DNA of 64,000 nucleotides from Prevotella sp. GTDB lineage: Bacteria > Bacteroidota > Bacteroidia > Bacteroidales > Bacteroidaceae. Where the stretch lies: positions 1 through 64,000 of the forward strand of contig JAFVGZ010000012.1 of NCBI GenBank assembly GCA_017478025.1. Direction: 5' to 3'. Both the position numbers and the translations under genes were made by a program. Positions 20,460 through 27,384 of the stretch are shown here, one piece after another; within the stretch, counting starts at the first letter, position 1, and each line of letters begins with the position of its first letter. The notes under the pieces are model-generated. The model did no database searches. It saw only the letters and a list, made by a program, of their open reading frames with translations, and was not told where the DNA came from.

Positions 20460-21017
20460 TTACGCCTCTGCCTCAGCAGCAGGAGCCTCAGCAGCCTCTT
20501 CAGCAGCCTTTGCCTCAGCAGCGGCAGCCTCAGCGGCAGCCTTTGCCTCAGCCTCTTCAGCAGCCTTCTTCTCTGCTATGGCCTTTGCCTTTGCCTCGTT
20601 GACTTTCTTCTCTGCCTCAAGAGCAGCTGCCTTGGCGTTTGCCTTAGCCTTTGCCTCGTCAGCCTTTACGGTGTTGAAGCCTGCCTCCTTAGCCTTCTTC
20701 CAAGCATCAAACTTTGCCTGGGCTGCAGCCTCGTCAAATGCACCCTTCTTCACGCCGCCGCGGAGATGCTTCATCAGCATCACGCCCTCGTCAGACAGAA
20801 TGTTGCGAACTGTGTCTGTGGGCTGAGCACCACACTCTACCCAATACAGAGCACGCTCAAAATTCAGATCTACTGTGGCTGGATTAGTGTTAGGATTGTA
20901 CGTACCAATCTTTTCTGTAAACTTACCATCACGTGGAGCTCTTACGTCAGCTACGACGATGCTGTAGAAAGCATAGCTCTTACGACCGCCGCGCTGCAAA
21001 CGAATCTTTGTTGCCAT
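20460..21017 (-). CDS. rpsP: 30S ribosomal protein S16 with long Ala/Glu/Lys tail
   Basis: The 185-residue protein begins [20 protein letters not shown], the S16 core (about 1-85). It continues with about 100 residues of Ala/Lys/Glu-rich predicted helix, as in other Bacteroidetes S16 proteins. S16 binds 16S rRNA early in 30S assembly. A promoter with canonical spacing lies at 21091-21121. The tail-coding DNA is a low-complexity GCC/GCA tract. Confidence 0.97.
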   Translation of the reverse strand: MATKIRLQRGGRKSYAFYSIVVADVRAPRDGKFTEKIGTYNPNTNPATVDLNFERALYWVECGAQPTDTVRNILSDEGVMLMKHLRGGVKKGAFDEAAAQAKFDAWKKAKEAGFNTVKADEAKAKANAKAAALEAEKKVNEAKAKAIAEKKAAEEAEAKAAAEAAAAEAKAAEEAAEAPAAEAEA

Positions 21018-21090
21018 TTTTTGTTGTAAATAACTTTTTAATTGTTAATGAAATAGATGTGAATGTGCTGCCAACACGTGACAGCGGGTG

Positions 21091-21121
21091 CAAAGGTACA
21101 AAGAATAATTGTAACTGCAAA
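21091..21121 (-). promoter_or_regulatory. Promoter of rpsP
   Basis: On the minus strand TTTG (21121-21118) and TACCTTTG (21098-21091) are 19 nt apart, an exact consensus. The 5' leader would be about 70 nt. Confidence 0.8.
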
Positions 21122-21245
21122 ATTTTAGATTGTTTTTTTGCTGCTCGGGTTGATTTGTAACATGTCTGCTGCGATTATCAGCATTCGCAATGAGAAAAAG
21201 ACAAAATTTTTGATGCGAAAAGTTGTCGCATTCAAGATATTATTG

Positions 21246-21253
21246 TAATTTTG
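21246..21253 (+). promoter_or_regulatory. -7 box upstream of the Omp85 gene
   Basis: TAATTTTG matches the -7 consensus; no TTTG lies at the right spacing. A transcript from here runs through the palindromic repeat at 21316-21528 into the Omp85 gene. Confidence 0.5.
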
Positions 21254-21315
21254 CATGCTGATGAAAGGACTATCACTTCAGGGATTATTCATATATAAGT
21301 TTTGTAATCAAGAAA

Positions 21316-21528
21316 CGCCCTGAAGGGGCAAAAGCATATAGCCCAGGGCCGCGCCCTGGGTATAAAGGCAGATAGAATTAACGCCCTGCAAGGGCAACAG
21401 AGACGTCAACCCAAAGCGAATGAGTAGTTTTCGTAAATTGCTTCTGCTGCCCTTACAGGGCGTGTTTACATATTACATTAAAACCCAGGGTGTTGCCCTG
21501 GGCTATATGCTTTTGCCCTTGCAGGGCG
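21316..21528. repeat. Long nested palindromic repeat (CGCCCTG family), copy 1
   Basis: The 213-nt element is a palindrome of palindromes. The outer arms hold CGCCCTGAAGGGGCAAAAGC and its near-complement at 21507-21528. Inside are GCCCAGGGC-type arms, then CGCCCTGCAAGGGC / GCCCTTACAGGGCG. Copy 2 is at 26289-26470. It forms the 5' edge of the Omp85 coding sequence. Confidence 0.88.
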
Positions 21529-23792
21529 CACTTCCGAAACTTGAATTATTCTTATATTTCCTTATATCGCTGCTCCTTGTGTCCTGCGGCATGAAGCCAT
21601 TGCAGGAAGGGGAGTATGCGCTTGTGCAAAATGAAGTGATAGTGGAAGATGATACCCCTGCAGGCAAGGTTGGCCCTGCTGCGATGAGTGAAGCAGCCAC
21701 AGAGTTGCAGGGAAAGAAAGTCTCCGATTATATCATACAGAAACCCAAAGGCCGCACTATCTCCTTCAAACGCTACCAACCCACAGTCCTCGATACTACA
21801 CTCACCGAGAAATCATGCGTGCAACTGAGAAATCACGCCTGCGACCTGGGGTGGCTTGACGCTCAGACGTCCTATGACCTTATTGCCAAAGGGCAGCGAG
21901 TGGCTGCATTCTACAAAATTATCCCCGGTCAGCGCTATACCGTAAGGAATATCAGCTATGACATTGATGACAGCAACATCGACTCTTTGCTAAGAGAAAA
22001 CGGAGTCCTGCAGGGCTCGCTGCTCCGTTCAGGGCAGCCCTTCTCCACCGTCACCATGCAGGAGGAGCGCAAGCGCATCACATCGTGGCTCAACAATAAC
22101 GGCTACATGCTCTTCAACAAAGAGCATATCACCTTCAGGGCTGACAGTTCATGCAGCGAGCATTTCGTGGACCTCACGCTCCAGTTGGGCCGCTACAGAC
22201 GTAATGCCTCAGACTCTCTGCACGATCACACGCGTTACTACCTGCGCAGCGTGAGCTATGTGGCACCCACTTATGATAAACTTCCCTTGCGCGCGCATAC
22301 ATTAAGTATTAACACCCTCCTGCAGGAAGGCGACCCTTACAATGCCGATGCGGTGCAGCGTACTTACAATAAGTTTGCGCGTCTGAAAGCCATACGCTCC
22401 ACCAATATCACCTTCAATCACCCTTCATCCATCACCCAAAACGATTCTCTCCCCCTTGGGGGAGCTGGAGAGGGCTCCTCCATCACCTCTCATCCCTCAT
22501 CCCTCATCCAAGACGGCTCCTCCCTCGACGCTGTCGTTCAGCTCACACCGCGCAAGAAACATTCCATACAGCTTCAGCCTGAAGGCACCAATACCGCAGG
22601 TGATTTCGGCGCGGCGCTGTCTGTGGTATATGAAAACCGTAACATCTTTCATGGCAGCGAAGTCTTCTCGCTCTCGGGACGCGTGGCATTCGAGGCCATC
22701 AGCGGACTAGAGGGCTACTCTAACAGCAACTATGAGGAATACGGCGTGGAGGGCAAGCTGACCTTCCCTGAGTTCATCATCCCCGGCATCAGCGATGACT
22801 TTCAGCGTACCCACAACGCCACGACCGAACTTTCTGTCAGCTATAACCGCCAGAACCGACCAGAGTTCCACAGGCGAGTCTTCACCGGCAGATGGCGCTA
22901 TCGCTGGACGTCACACAAGGGAAACATGGGCTACACCTTCGACCTGCTGGACCTGAACTACATCTCCATGCCCTGGATCTCATCCACCTTCAAGCACGAC
23001 TACCTCGACTCCATCAGCACGCGCAACGCCATACTGCGATACAACTACGAGGACCTCTTCATCATGAAGATTGGCTTCGGCATCAAGAAGAGTACGGAGC
23101 ATTACTCCATCCAGGCCAACGTGGAGACAGCGGGCAATCTGCTCTATGGCTTATCGCAAATCTTCACCTTCCCCACCAACTCACAGGGAAAGTACAAAGC
23201 CATAGGTATCGCCTTTGCCCAATACGCAAAGTTTGACTTCGACTACACGCGCCTCTTGCGTCTGAACTTTCACAACGTCCTCGCCTTGCACGGGCGTTTC
23301 GGCATTGCTGTGCCATACGGCAACAGCGACATCCTGCCCTTTGAGAAGCGTTACTTCTCAGGCGGTGCCAACAGCGTCAGGGGCTGGAGCGTCAGAACCC
23401 TCGGACCAGGAGGGTACATCAGCAATGACGGAAGAATAAACTTCCTCAACCAGTCAGGCGATGTGAAGCTGGACCTCAATGCCGAGCTGCGCACAGACCT
23501 CTTCTGGAAATTCCAGGGAGCCGTTTTTATCGATGCCGGCAACATCTGGACTCTTCGTGATTATGCTGACCAGCAGGGCGGGCAACTGCGGTTCAAGGAC
23601 ATACTGAGGCAGATGGCAGTAGCCTATGGCATAGGCCTGCGACTGAACTTCGACTACTTCATCCTGCGCCTCGACCTCGGCATGAAGGCCATCAACCCCG
23701 CCTACACCACCACGCGCGAGCATTATCCCATAGCACACCCCAACTTCAAGCGCGACTACGCCCTACACTTCGCCGTAGGCCTGCCATTCTGA
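21507..23792 (+). CDS. Omp85/TamA-like outer-membrane protein with lipoprotein signal
   Basis: From ATG 21507 the protein has 761 residues; the ORF is open from 21420, but those extra residues are pure repeat translation. The signal ends in a lipobox (LLLVSC), then come POTRA-like modules (about 90-330) and a 16-strand-type barrel (about 370-761) with YFSGGANSVRGW, the conserved Omp85 motif, and a C-terminal aromatic strand (FAVGLPF). Family members insert or secrete outer-membrane proteins. Two oddities: the only in-frame Met before the signal lies inside the palindromic repeat, and about 20 residues near 22444-22510 come from an in-frame repeat insert. The next gene is convergent, 2 nt away. 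Confidence 0.88.
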   Translation: MLLPLQGALPKLELFLYFLISLLLVSCGMKPLQEGEYALVQNEVIVEDDTPAGKVGPAAMSEAATELQGKKVSDYIIQKPKGRTISFKRYQPTVLDTTLTEKSCVQLRNHACDLGWLDAQTSYDLIAKGQRVAAFYKIIPGQRYTVRNISYDIDDSNIDSLLRENGVLQGSLLRSGQPFSTVTMQEERKRITSWLNNNGYMLFNKEHITFRADSSCSEHFVDLTLQLGRYRRNASDSLHDHTRYYLRSVSYVAPTYDKLPLRAHTLSINTLLQEGDPYNADAVQRTYNKFARLKAIRSTNITFNHPSSITQNDSLPLGGAGEGSSITSHPSSLIQDGSSLDAVVQLTPRKKHSIQLQPEGTNTAGDFGAALSVVYENRNIFHGSEVFSLSGRVAFEAISGLEGYSNSNYEEYGVEGKLTFPEFIIPGISDDFQRTHNATTELSVSYNRQNRPEFHRRVFTGRWRYRWTSHKGNMGYTFDLLDLNYISMPWISSTFKHDYLDSISTRNAILRYNYEDLFIMKIGFGIKKSTEHYSIQANVETAGNLLYGLSQIFTFPTNSQGKYKAIGIAFAQYAKFDFDYTRLLRLNFHNVLALHGRFGIAVPYGNSDILPFEKRYFSGGANSVRGWSVRTLGPGGYISNDGRINFLNQSGDVKLDLNAELRTDLFWKFQGAVFIDAGNIWTLRDYADQQGGQLRFKDILRQMAVAYGIGLRLNFDYFILRLDLGMKAINPAYTTTREHYPIAHPNFKRDYALHFAVGLPF

Positions 23793-23794
23793 TC

Positions 23795-25912
23795 TCACTT
23801 CTCAACCACTTTGTACTCTTTTCCTGCGCCCACGCGGTGGCAGTCGAAGGCAAACTGGCTGTCGCTCAGGGTGTTGCCGATGACGCGGTTAGAGGTCTCA
23901 GGGTCGAAGGAGGCATAGCAGCGGCCCAGTACCTCCTTTATCTCATCGATGCTCATCCAGCGTCCCTCCTCCGATGACTTGGGTTTCCTGAAGACATTTC
24001 TGATCATCTCCTCAAGGGTGAAGAGCTGCTGATACGGCTCATTCTCCTTTATTAGTACCTTTATCTCATCGTCATTCAGCCAGTATCGCTCCCCGTTGTT
24101 GAAGAGGTGCAGCGCCTGAGCGAAGAGCCCGCGATGGTCCAGAGAGTCGTCATAATTGATGTGTCCCGTCACTCCCACGCATACGAAACGTCTGCTGCCC
24201 GTAGGGTCGGTCAGCGGCTTCCGTTTGTTTGTAGTGCCGATAAACGATGTATAGCGGCGATACTGCTTAATCGTCTTGCCGTATGGAGGCCTGAACTTCA
24301 CGTCGGCAGAAGAGAGCAGATACTTCAGCACCACCTGCTGTCCCTTTGTCGTCTTGTCAAACTCATCGATGTTTATCAGGGCAAAAGAAGTCAGCGCGAT
24401 GTTCAGGTCAAACTCATTCTTGAAGTTTATCTTGTCGTTATAATAGTCGCGCAGCTCCGGCGGCATCAGTATCTTGCAGAATCGCGTCTTTCCGCATCCC
24501 TGCTTTCCTATGAGCAGCGGCACCAGCGCATTGCCTGTCAGCTGCTTGTCGCTCTCGCGCCATTGTGCCACCATTCCCGTGAGCCACATCCTCAGGTACT
24601 CCGGCCAGTGCGGCTGATCCGTAGGCACCCTCGCTGCGAGGTCGGCTATATAGTCGTGTCCGTCCCACTCGGGCAGTTTGTCCAGCCAAGTGTTCACCGG
24701 GTCATACTGCTCTATGCGTGTAGAGTCGATGAAGCGGTTCACATTCTTGTCCCACGCCTTCAGCCCCATCTCTATCGCCCTGAGCGTCATATCATTGCGC
24801 ACCTCCTCGGTCAGCGGCTTAAACGTCTGGTCGTTGCTGAATTTCTCGCGATACTCCGCCACACCCGTCAGCAGGTTCTTGCGCATGTCAAAATTGGCAT
24901 TAAGGAATATCTCCGTCCTCATGGCCTGTATTGTCTCCTCGGGAACGCTCTTCAGCGGCTTGATCTTATGTTTCTCCATATAATCCTCCTCCAGAGTGAC
25001 GGCATAGACGGCGGCAAAGACATTCCTTACCAGCATCTCGTCCCTTGCCAGCACCGAGTGGCTCAGCGTCATGCCCTGTGCGTGGGCCAATGGGATGCCC
25101 TCCTCCAGACAGGCTGTAGCGATGCGCATGAGGAGCTCCATCTCGCGGTTCTCGTCGGGCAGCTCAAAGTAGCGTCCCAGCACATTGTTCACTATGGTGA
25201 GCCAGTTCAGGTGATAAGTCCTCACGCGTGTGCGCCCAGGCATCAGCTGGTCGCTCTCAGGGCTTATCACCACGGGTCTCAGCTGCTCCGCCTTCCTCGT
25301 GTCGGCCAGGAATGTGCGTGCCTCGGGATTGAAATACGCCTCAGGGTCGGCGCTGAGATAAACCGTCCTCTCAAGTGTGGGCTCCAGATACTCTATGTTC
25401 ATCAGGAGCTGGTTCTGATAGGCCATGCGTGCCGTGTTATATAAATTAAGGTGGAACAGCCTTATCTCTTCCTCATCCTTCGGCAGCTTCTTCCCGTCAA
25501 ACATCTCTCCACGGCATACTATCTTCACGCTCTTACCCGATGCGCCGAGAAACGCCATCAGCGTCTCGGGCATCCTCTTCGCCATATCTCTCACGCTGAC
25601 GGCCTGCTCATAGCTCTCCAGTCCGTTCAGCTCCAGCGTCACCAGGGCGTTATAGCCCATCATCTGACGCTTCTTGTTCCTATTCACATAATCTGCCGCA
25701 AAGCAGATGCGTGGCAGGCTGATGACGTAGTGGCTCCTGCTAATCACCTGACCGTCAGGCTGCCTCTCGGGCTTCATCAGGTGATAGATTCTGCGTAAGC
25801 TCTCCACCTCTTCAGCCGCAACAGAGCCCTTGATAGCCTCAGCCACCTTCTCCAGCTCCACGCGGTTCACAACTTCCTTTCCCTTACTGTTTTTAAGTAG
25901 TGTAATCTTCAT
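23795..25912 (-). CDS. BT4734-like / VirE-domain P-loop ATPase (DUF3874 type)
   Basis: The 705-residue protein has the BT4734/BF3469-like N-terminal domain (about 10-200), then a VirE-type helicase/primase-like ATPase with Walker A GKQGCGKT (469-476) and Walker B LINIDE (512-517). It ends in a DUF3874-like C-terminal domain. Such proteins are frequent in Bacteroidales, often on mobile elements, and are thought to act in replication or mobilisation; the actual role is unsettled. The upstream region (25913-27000) is filled with inverted iteron-like repeats, which could be its binding sites (inference). Confidence 0.85.
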   Translation of the reverse strand: MKITLLKNSKGKEVVNRVELEKVAEAIKGSVAAEEVESLRRIYHLMKPERQPDGQVISRSHYVISLPRICFAADYVNRNKKRQMMGYNALVTLELNGLESYEQAVSVRDMAKRMPETLMAFLGASGKSVKIVCRGEMFDGKKLPKDEEEIRLFHLNLYNTARMAYQNQLLMNIEYLEPTLERTVYLSADPEAYFNPEARTFLADTRKAEQLRPVVISPESDQLMPGRTRVRTYHLNWLTIVNNVLGRYFELPDENREMELLMRIATACLEEGIPLAHAQGMTLSHSVLARDEMLVRNVFAAVYAVTLEEDYMEKHKIKPLKSVPEETIQAMRTEIFLNANFDMRKNLLTGVAEYREKFSNDQTFKPLTEEVRNDMTLRAIEMGLKAWDKNVNRFIDSTRIEQYDPVNTWLDKLPEWDGHDYIADLAARVPTDQPHWPEYLRMWLTGMVAQWRESDKQLTGNALVPLLIGKQGCGKTRFCKILMPPELRDYYNDKINFKNEFDLNIALTSFALINIDEFDKTTKGQQVVLKYLLSSADVKFRPPYGKTIKQYRRYTSFIGTTNKRKPLTDPTGSRRFVCVGVTGHINYDDSLDHRGLFAQALHLFNNGERYWLNDDEIKVLIKENEPYQQLFTLEEMIRNVFRKPKSSEEGRWMSIDEIKEVLGRCYASFDPETSNRVIGNTLSDSQFAFDCHRVGAGKEYKVVEK

Positions 25913-25942
25913 GATAAAAAAATTTTAATTCATAGTTTTCTG

Positions 25943-25950
25943 CAAATATA
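25943..25950 (-). promoter_or_regulatory. -7 box for the VirE-like gene
   Basis: The minus strand reads TATATTTG, matching TAnnTTTG, 31 nt before the ATG at 25912. No correctly spaced TTTG is seen. Confidence 0.5.
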
Positions 25951-26062
25951 CACAAAAAATCCCGTAACTGCAAGAAAATAAACGGATTTACCCTTTTTTA
26001 ACATACACCTATACCTACACTAGATATACACTAGATATACACTAGATATACACCTAATCAAA

Positions 26063-26106
26063 GCCCCCTCTCTGCCCAAAGGGCATCTCTCCCCCTGGGA
26101 GGAGAG
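26063..26106 (+). repeat. 44-nt dispersed repeat, copy B
   Basis: Exact inverse of 19572-19615. It lies just inside the left iteron arm. Confidence 0.9.
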
Positions 26107-26150
26107 ATATATTACAGGATGACTAATTGAGAAATTGCCTGGCTGCAGGC

Positions 26151-26210
26151 GAAGTTACTCACAAGCGTAGCTGAAGTTACTTACAAGCACAGGCGAAGTT
26201 ACTTACAAGC
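26151..26210 (+). repeat. Three copies of a 16-nt motif at 22-nt period
   Basis: GAAGTTACTCACAAGC (26151-26166) and GAAGTTACTTACAAGC (26173-26188, 26195-26210) are spaced exactly 22 nt, about two helix turns, so they face the same side of the DNA. A weaker fourth unit (CCAAAGTGGCTCACC) follows. Confidence 0.85.
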
Positions 26211-26288
26211 GCGACCAAAGTGGCTCACCGATATGGTTTAATCTTCGATTTGTTAGTTAGTGAATTCAAGAGTTTCATAAGTAGGAAA

Positions 26289-26470
26289 CGCCCTGAAAGG
26301 GCAAAAGCTTATAGCCCAGGGCAGCGCCCTGGGTATGAACACAAACGGTAATCACGCCCTGTAAGGGCAGCAGAAACGTCAATCCAAGGTGAAGAGGCGT
26401 ATTCGCAAATTGCTTCTGCTGCCCTTACAGGGCGTGATTACACACCACATTAAAACCCAGGGCGCTGACC
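26289..26470. repeat. Long nested palindromic repeat (CGCCCTG family), copy 2
   Basis: Matches copy 1 (21316-21528) over nearly its full length but lacks the last arm: it stops after AAAACCCAGGGCG, where the right iteron arm begins. Confidence 0.88.
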
Positions 26471-26636
26471 AGGTGTACTTTTAGTGTATATTTAGTGTAG
26501 TTTTAGTGTAGTTATAGGTGTATATCTAAAGCAACTTAACATCCTAATATACAATGATATAAATCAAAAAAGGTGTATGTATTTAGAAAAAGCTCAAATT
26601 TTTTTTTAAAAACCAGAATAATTCAGAATAATTTAG

Positions 26637-26644
26637 TAACTTTG
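26637..26644 (+). promoter_or_regulatory. -7 box upstream of a strong hairpin
   Basis: TAACTTTG fits the consensus; no -33 box is seen. No reading frame follows within 380 nt, so it may drive a short RNA through 26702-26738. Confidence 0.45.
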
Positions 26645-26701
26645 CGTAAAGAAAGGCATTGATTGCGTGTCTTTGTAAACATCAGATAATCAGCACGTTG
26701 C

Positions 26702-26738
26702 AATAGCAGGTCTTTTACTCTCTAAAAGACCTGCTATT
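26702..26738. other. Perfect 16-bp hairpin with AGACCTGC motif
   Basis: AATAGCAGGTCTTTTA and TAAAAGACCTGCTATT pair perfectly around CTCTC. There is no T-run, so it is not a plain terminator. The AGACCTGC/AGACCTAC motif recurs in the noncoding block at 52170-52247. Confidence 0.75.
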
Positions 26739-26992
26739 ACCTTGTGAAAGTTACTCTATTAGACCCTAATCGTAGGTCTATCACATCATCATGAACACCC
26801 ACCGAAAACAGTCATGTGTATGTACCTCATAAAAAACATCTGCGCAATTCTCATTGTGCTGCATAGTTTCTTATAATTATCTTCAATTTTCGGTTGTTCA
26901 TTTTTTGACAAAAAAAAATTATCACACACGAGCATTTCTATTAAATAATGTGTAAATTCACGCAAATCTGTTTAAGTTTCGAATTTTATTCG

Positions 26993-27000
26993 TACCTTTG
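26993..27000 (+). promoter_or_regulatory. -7 box for the McrBC-like operon leader
   Basis: TACCTTTG, exact consensus; the -33 position reads TTTA (26971-26974). The transcript would start near 27005. Confidence 0.6.
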
Positions 27001-27004
27001 CAAC

Positions 27005-27163
27005 TGCATCTGCCTATTGCGGCAACGATGTTCTCTGAGGAGGACGGAGCCGATGAGCGGAGCACTACATATTGAAAGGCGTTACTGACGCTTTGTTTAG
27101 AGAATCAGGGGGATGGTTCTCTGATCACTCAGAGATGACCGAAGAACCGTCCCCTGATTTTTT
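27005..27163 (+). promoter_or_regulatory. Attenuator-like leader of the McrBC-like operon
   Basis: The arms ATCAGGGG (27104-27111) and CCCCTGAT (27151-27158), extended by GGTTC (27115-27119) and GAACC (27144-27148), close a hairpin with an inner stem TCTGA/TCAGA. Six T follow (27158-27163). This is the shape of an intrinsic terminator, 100-160 nt after the transcription start. Upstream are TTCTCT (27031-27036), which can pair with AGAGAA (27099-27104) as an alternative fold, and a small GCGT/ACGC hairpin (27080-27091). A 15-codon ORF lies in the leader. A read-through switch is inference. Confidence 0.45.
27028..27075 (+). CDS. Possible 15-residue leader peptide
   Basis: ATG at 27028 opens MFSEEDGADERSTTY and stops at TGA 27073-27075, which overlaps a TTG start at 27072 (TTGA). 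It lies about 23 nt after the presumed transcription start and just before the terminator-like hairpin. No ribosome-binding site is seen, which is normal here. It may be chance. Confidence 0.25.
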   Translation: MFSEEDGADERSTTY

Positions 27164-27374
27164 AAAATGGCTTAGAAAAGAAGGGGTGTTGCAAGAAGTT
27201 TCCAAAGAAGATGGTCATAAAACAAATATCCCGACAGAAAAGGGTAATAGCCTGTGCATAAACATAGAAATTCAACGGAATCCCGATGGATTAGATTACC
27301 AAAGGGTCGTGTATAGTGTTGATGCGCAAAGATTCTTGTTGAATAATATTGAGTCTATAGTAACATCTCATTAA
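27072..27374 (+). CDS. Small unknown protein heading the McrBC-like operon
   Basis: Two starts are possible: TTG 27072 (100 residues) or ATG 27135 (79 residues, MTEEPSPDFLKWLRKEGVL). The later one lies in the hairpin of the leader and is the only one downstream of no structure that breaks it. The C-terminal half (NIEIQRNPDGLDYQRVVYS, then FLLNNIESI) reads as a real folded protein. I do not recognise the family. It ends 10 nt before the McrB-like gene, so it is probably part of the operon, perhaps a regulator or antidote. Confidence 0.6.
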   Translation: MKGVTDALFRESGGWFSDHSEMTEEPSPDFLKWLRKEGVLQEVSKEDGHKTNIPTEKGNSLCINIEIQRNPDGLDYQRVVYSVDAQRFLLNNIESIVTSH

Positions 27375-27384
27375 ATAGGATATT

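Larger units (their letters stand above)
26001..26580. repeat. 580-nt region bounded by 53-nt inverted repeats with 11-nt iterons
   Basis: The left arm (26003-26055) carries three units of ACTAGATATAC (26019-26051). The right arm (26471-26523) is its inverted, imperfect copy with three units of TTTAGTGTA at the same spacing; most positions match by eye. An outer exact pair, ACATACACCT (26001-26010) and AGGTGTATGT (26571-26580), encloses them. Between the arms are the 44-nt repeat, a 22-nt-period repeat and a CGCCCTG palindrome. No gene is visible in 25913-27027. Confidence 0.8.

Noticed and set aside
20387-20602. Gln/Pro-rich 71-codon frame
   Set aside because: It is the antisense reading of the Ala/Glu/Lys tail of ribosomal protein S16.
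24107-25444. Long open frame (445 codons) on the plus strand
   Set aside because: It lies fully opposite the VirE-like gene, whose translation shows real domains and a P-loop. The plus-strand translation is Arg/His/Leu-rich with no recognisable fold.
26019-26210. CRISPR array from spaced repeats near 26 kb
   Set aside because: Units are 11-16 nt, spacers are 0-6 nt and the arms are in inverted orientation, so this is iteron-like.
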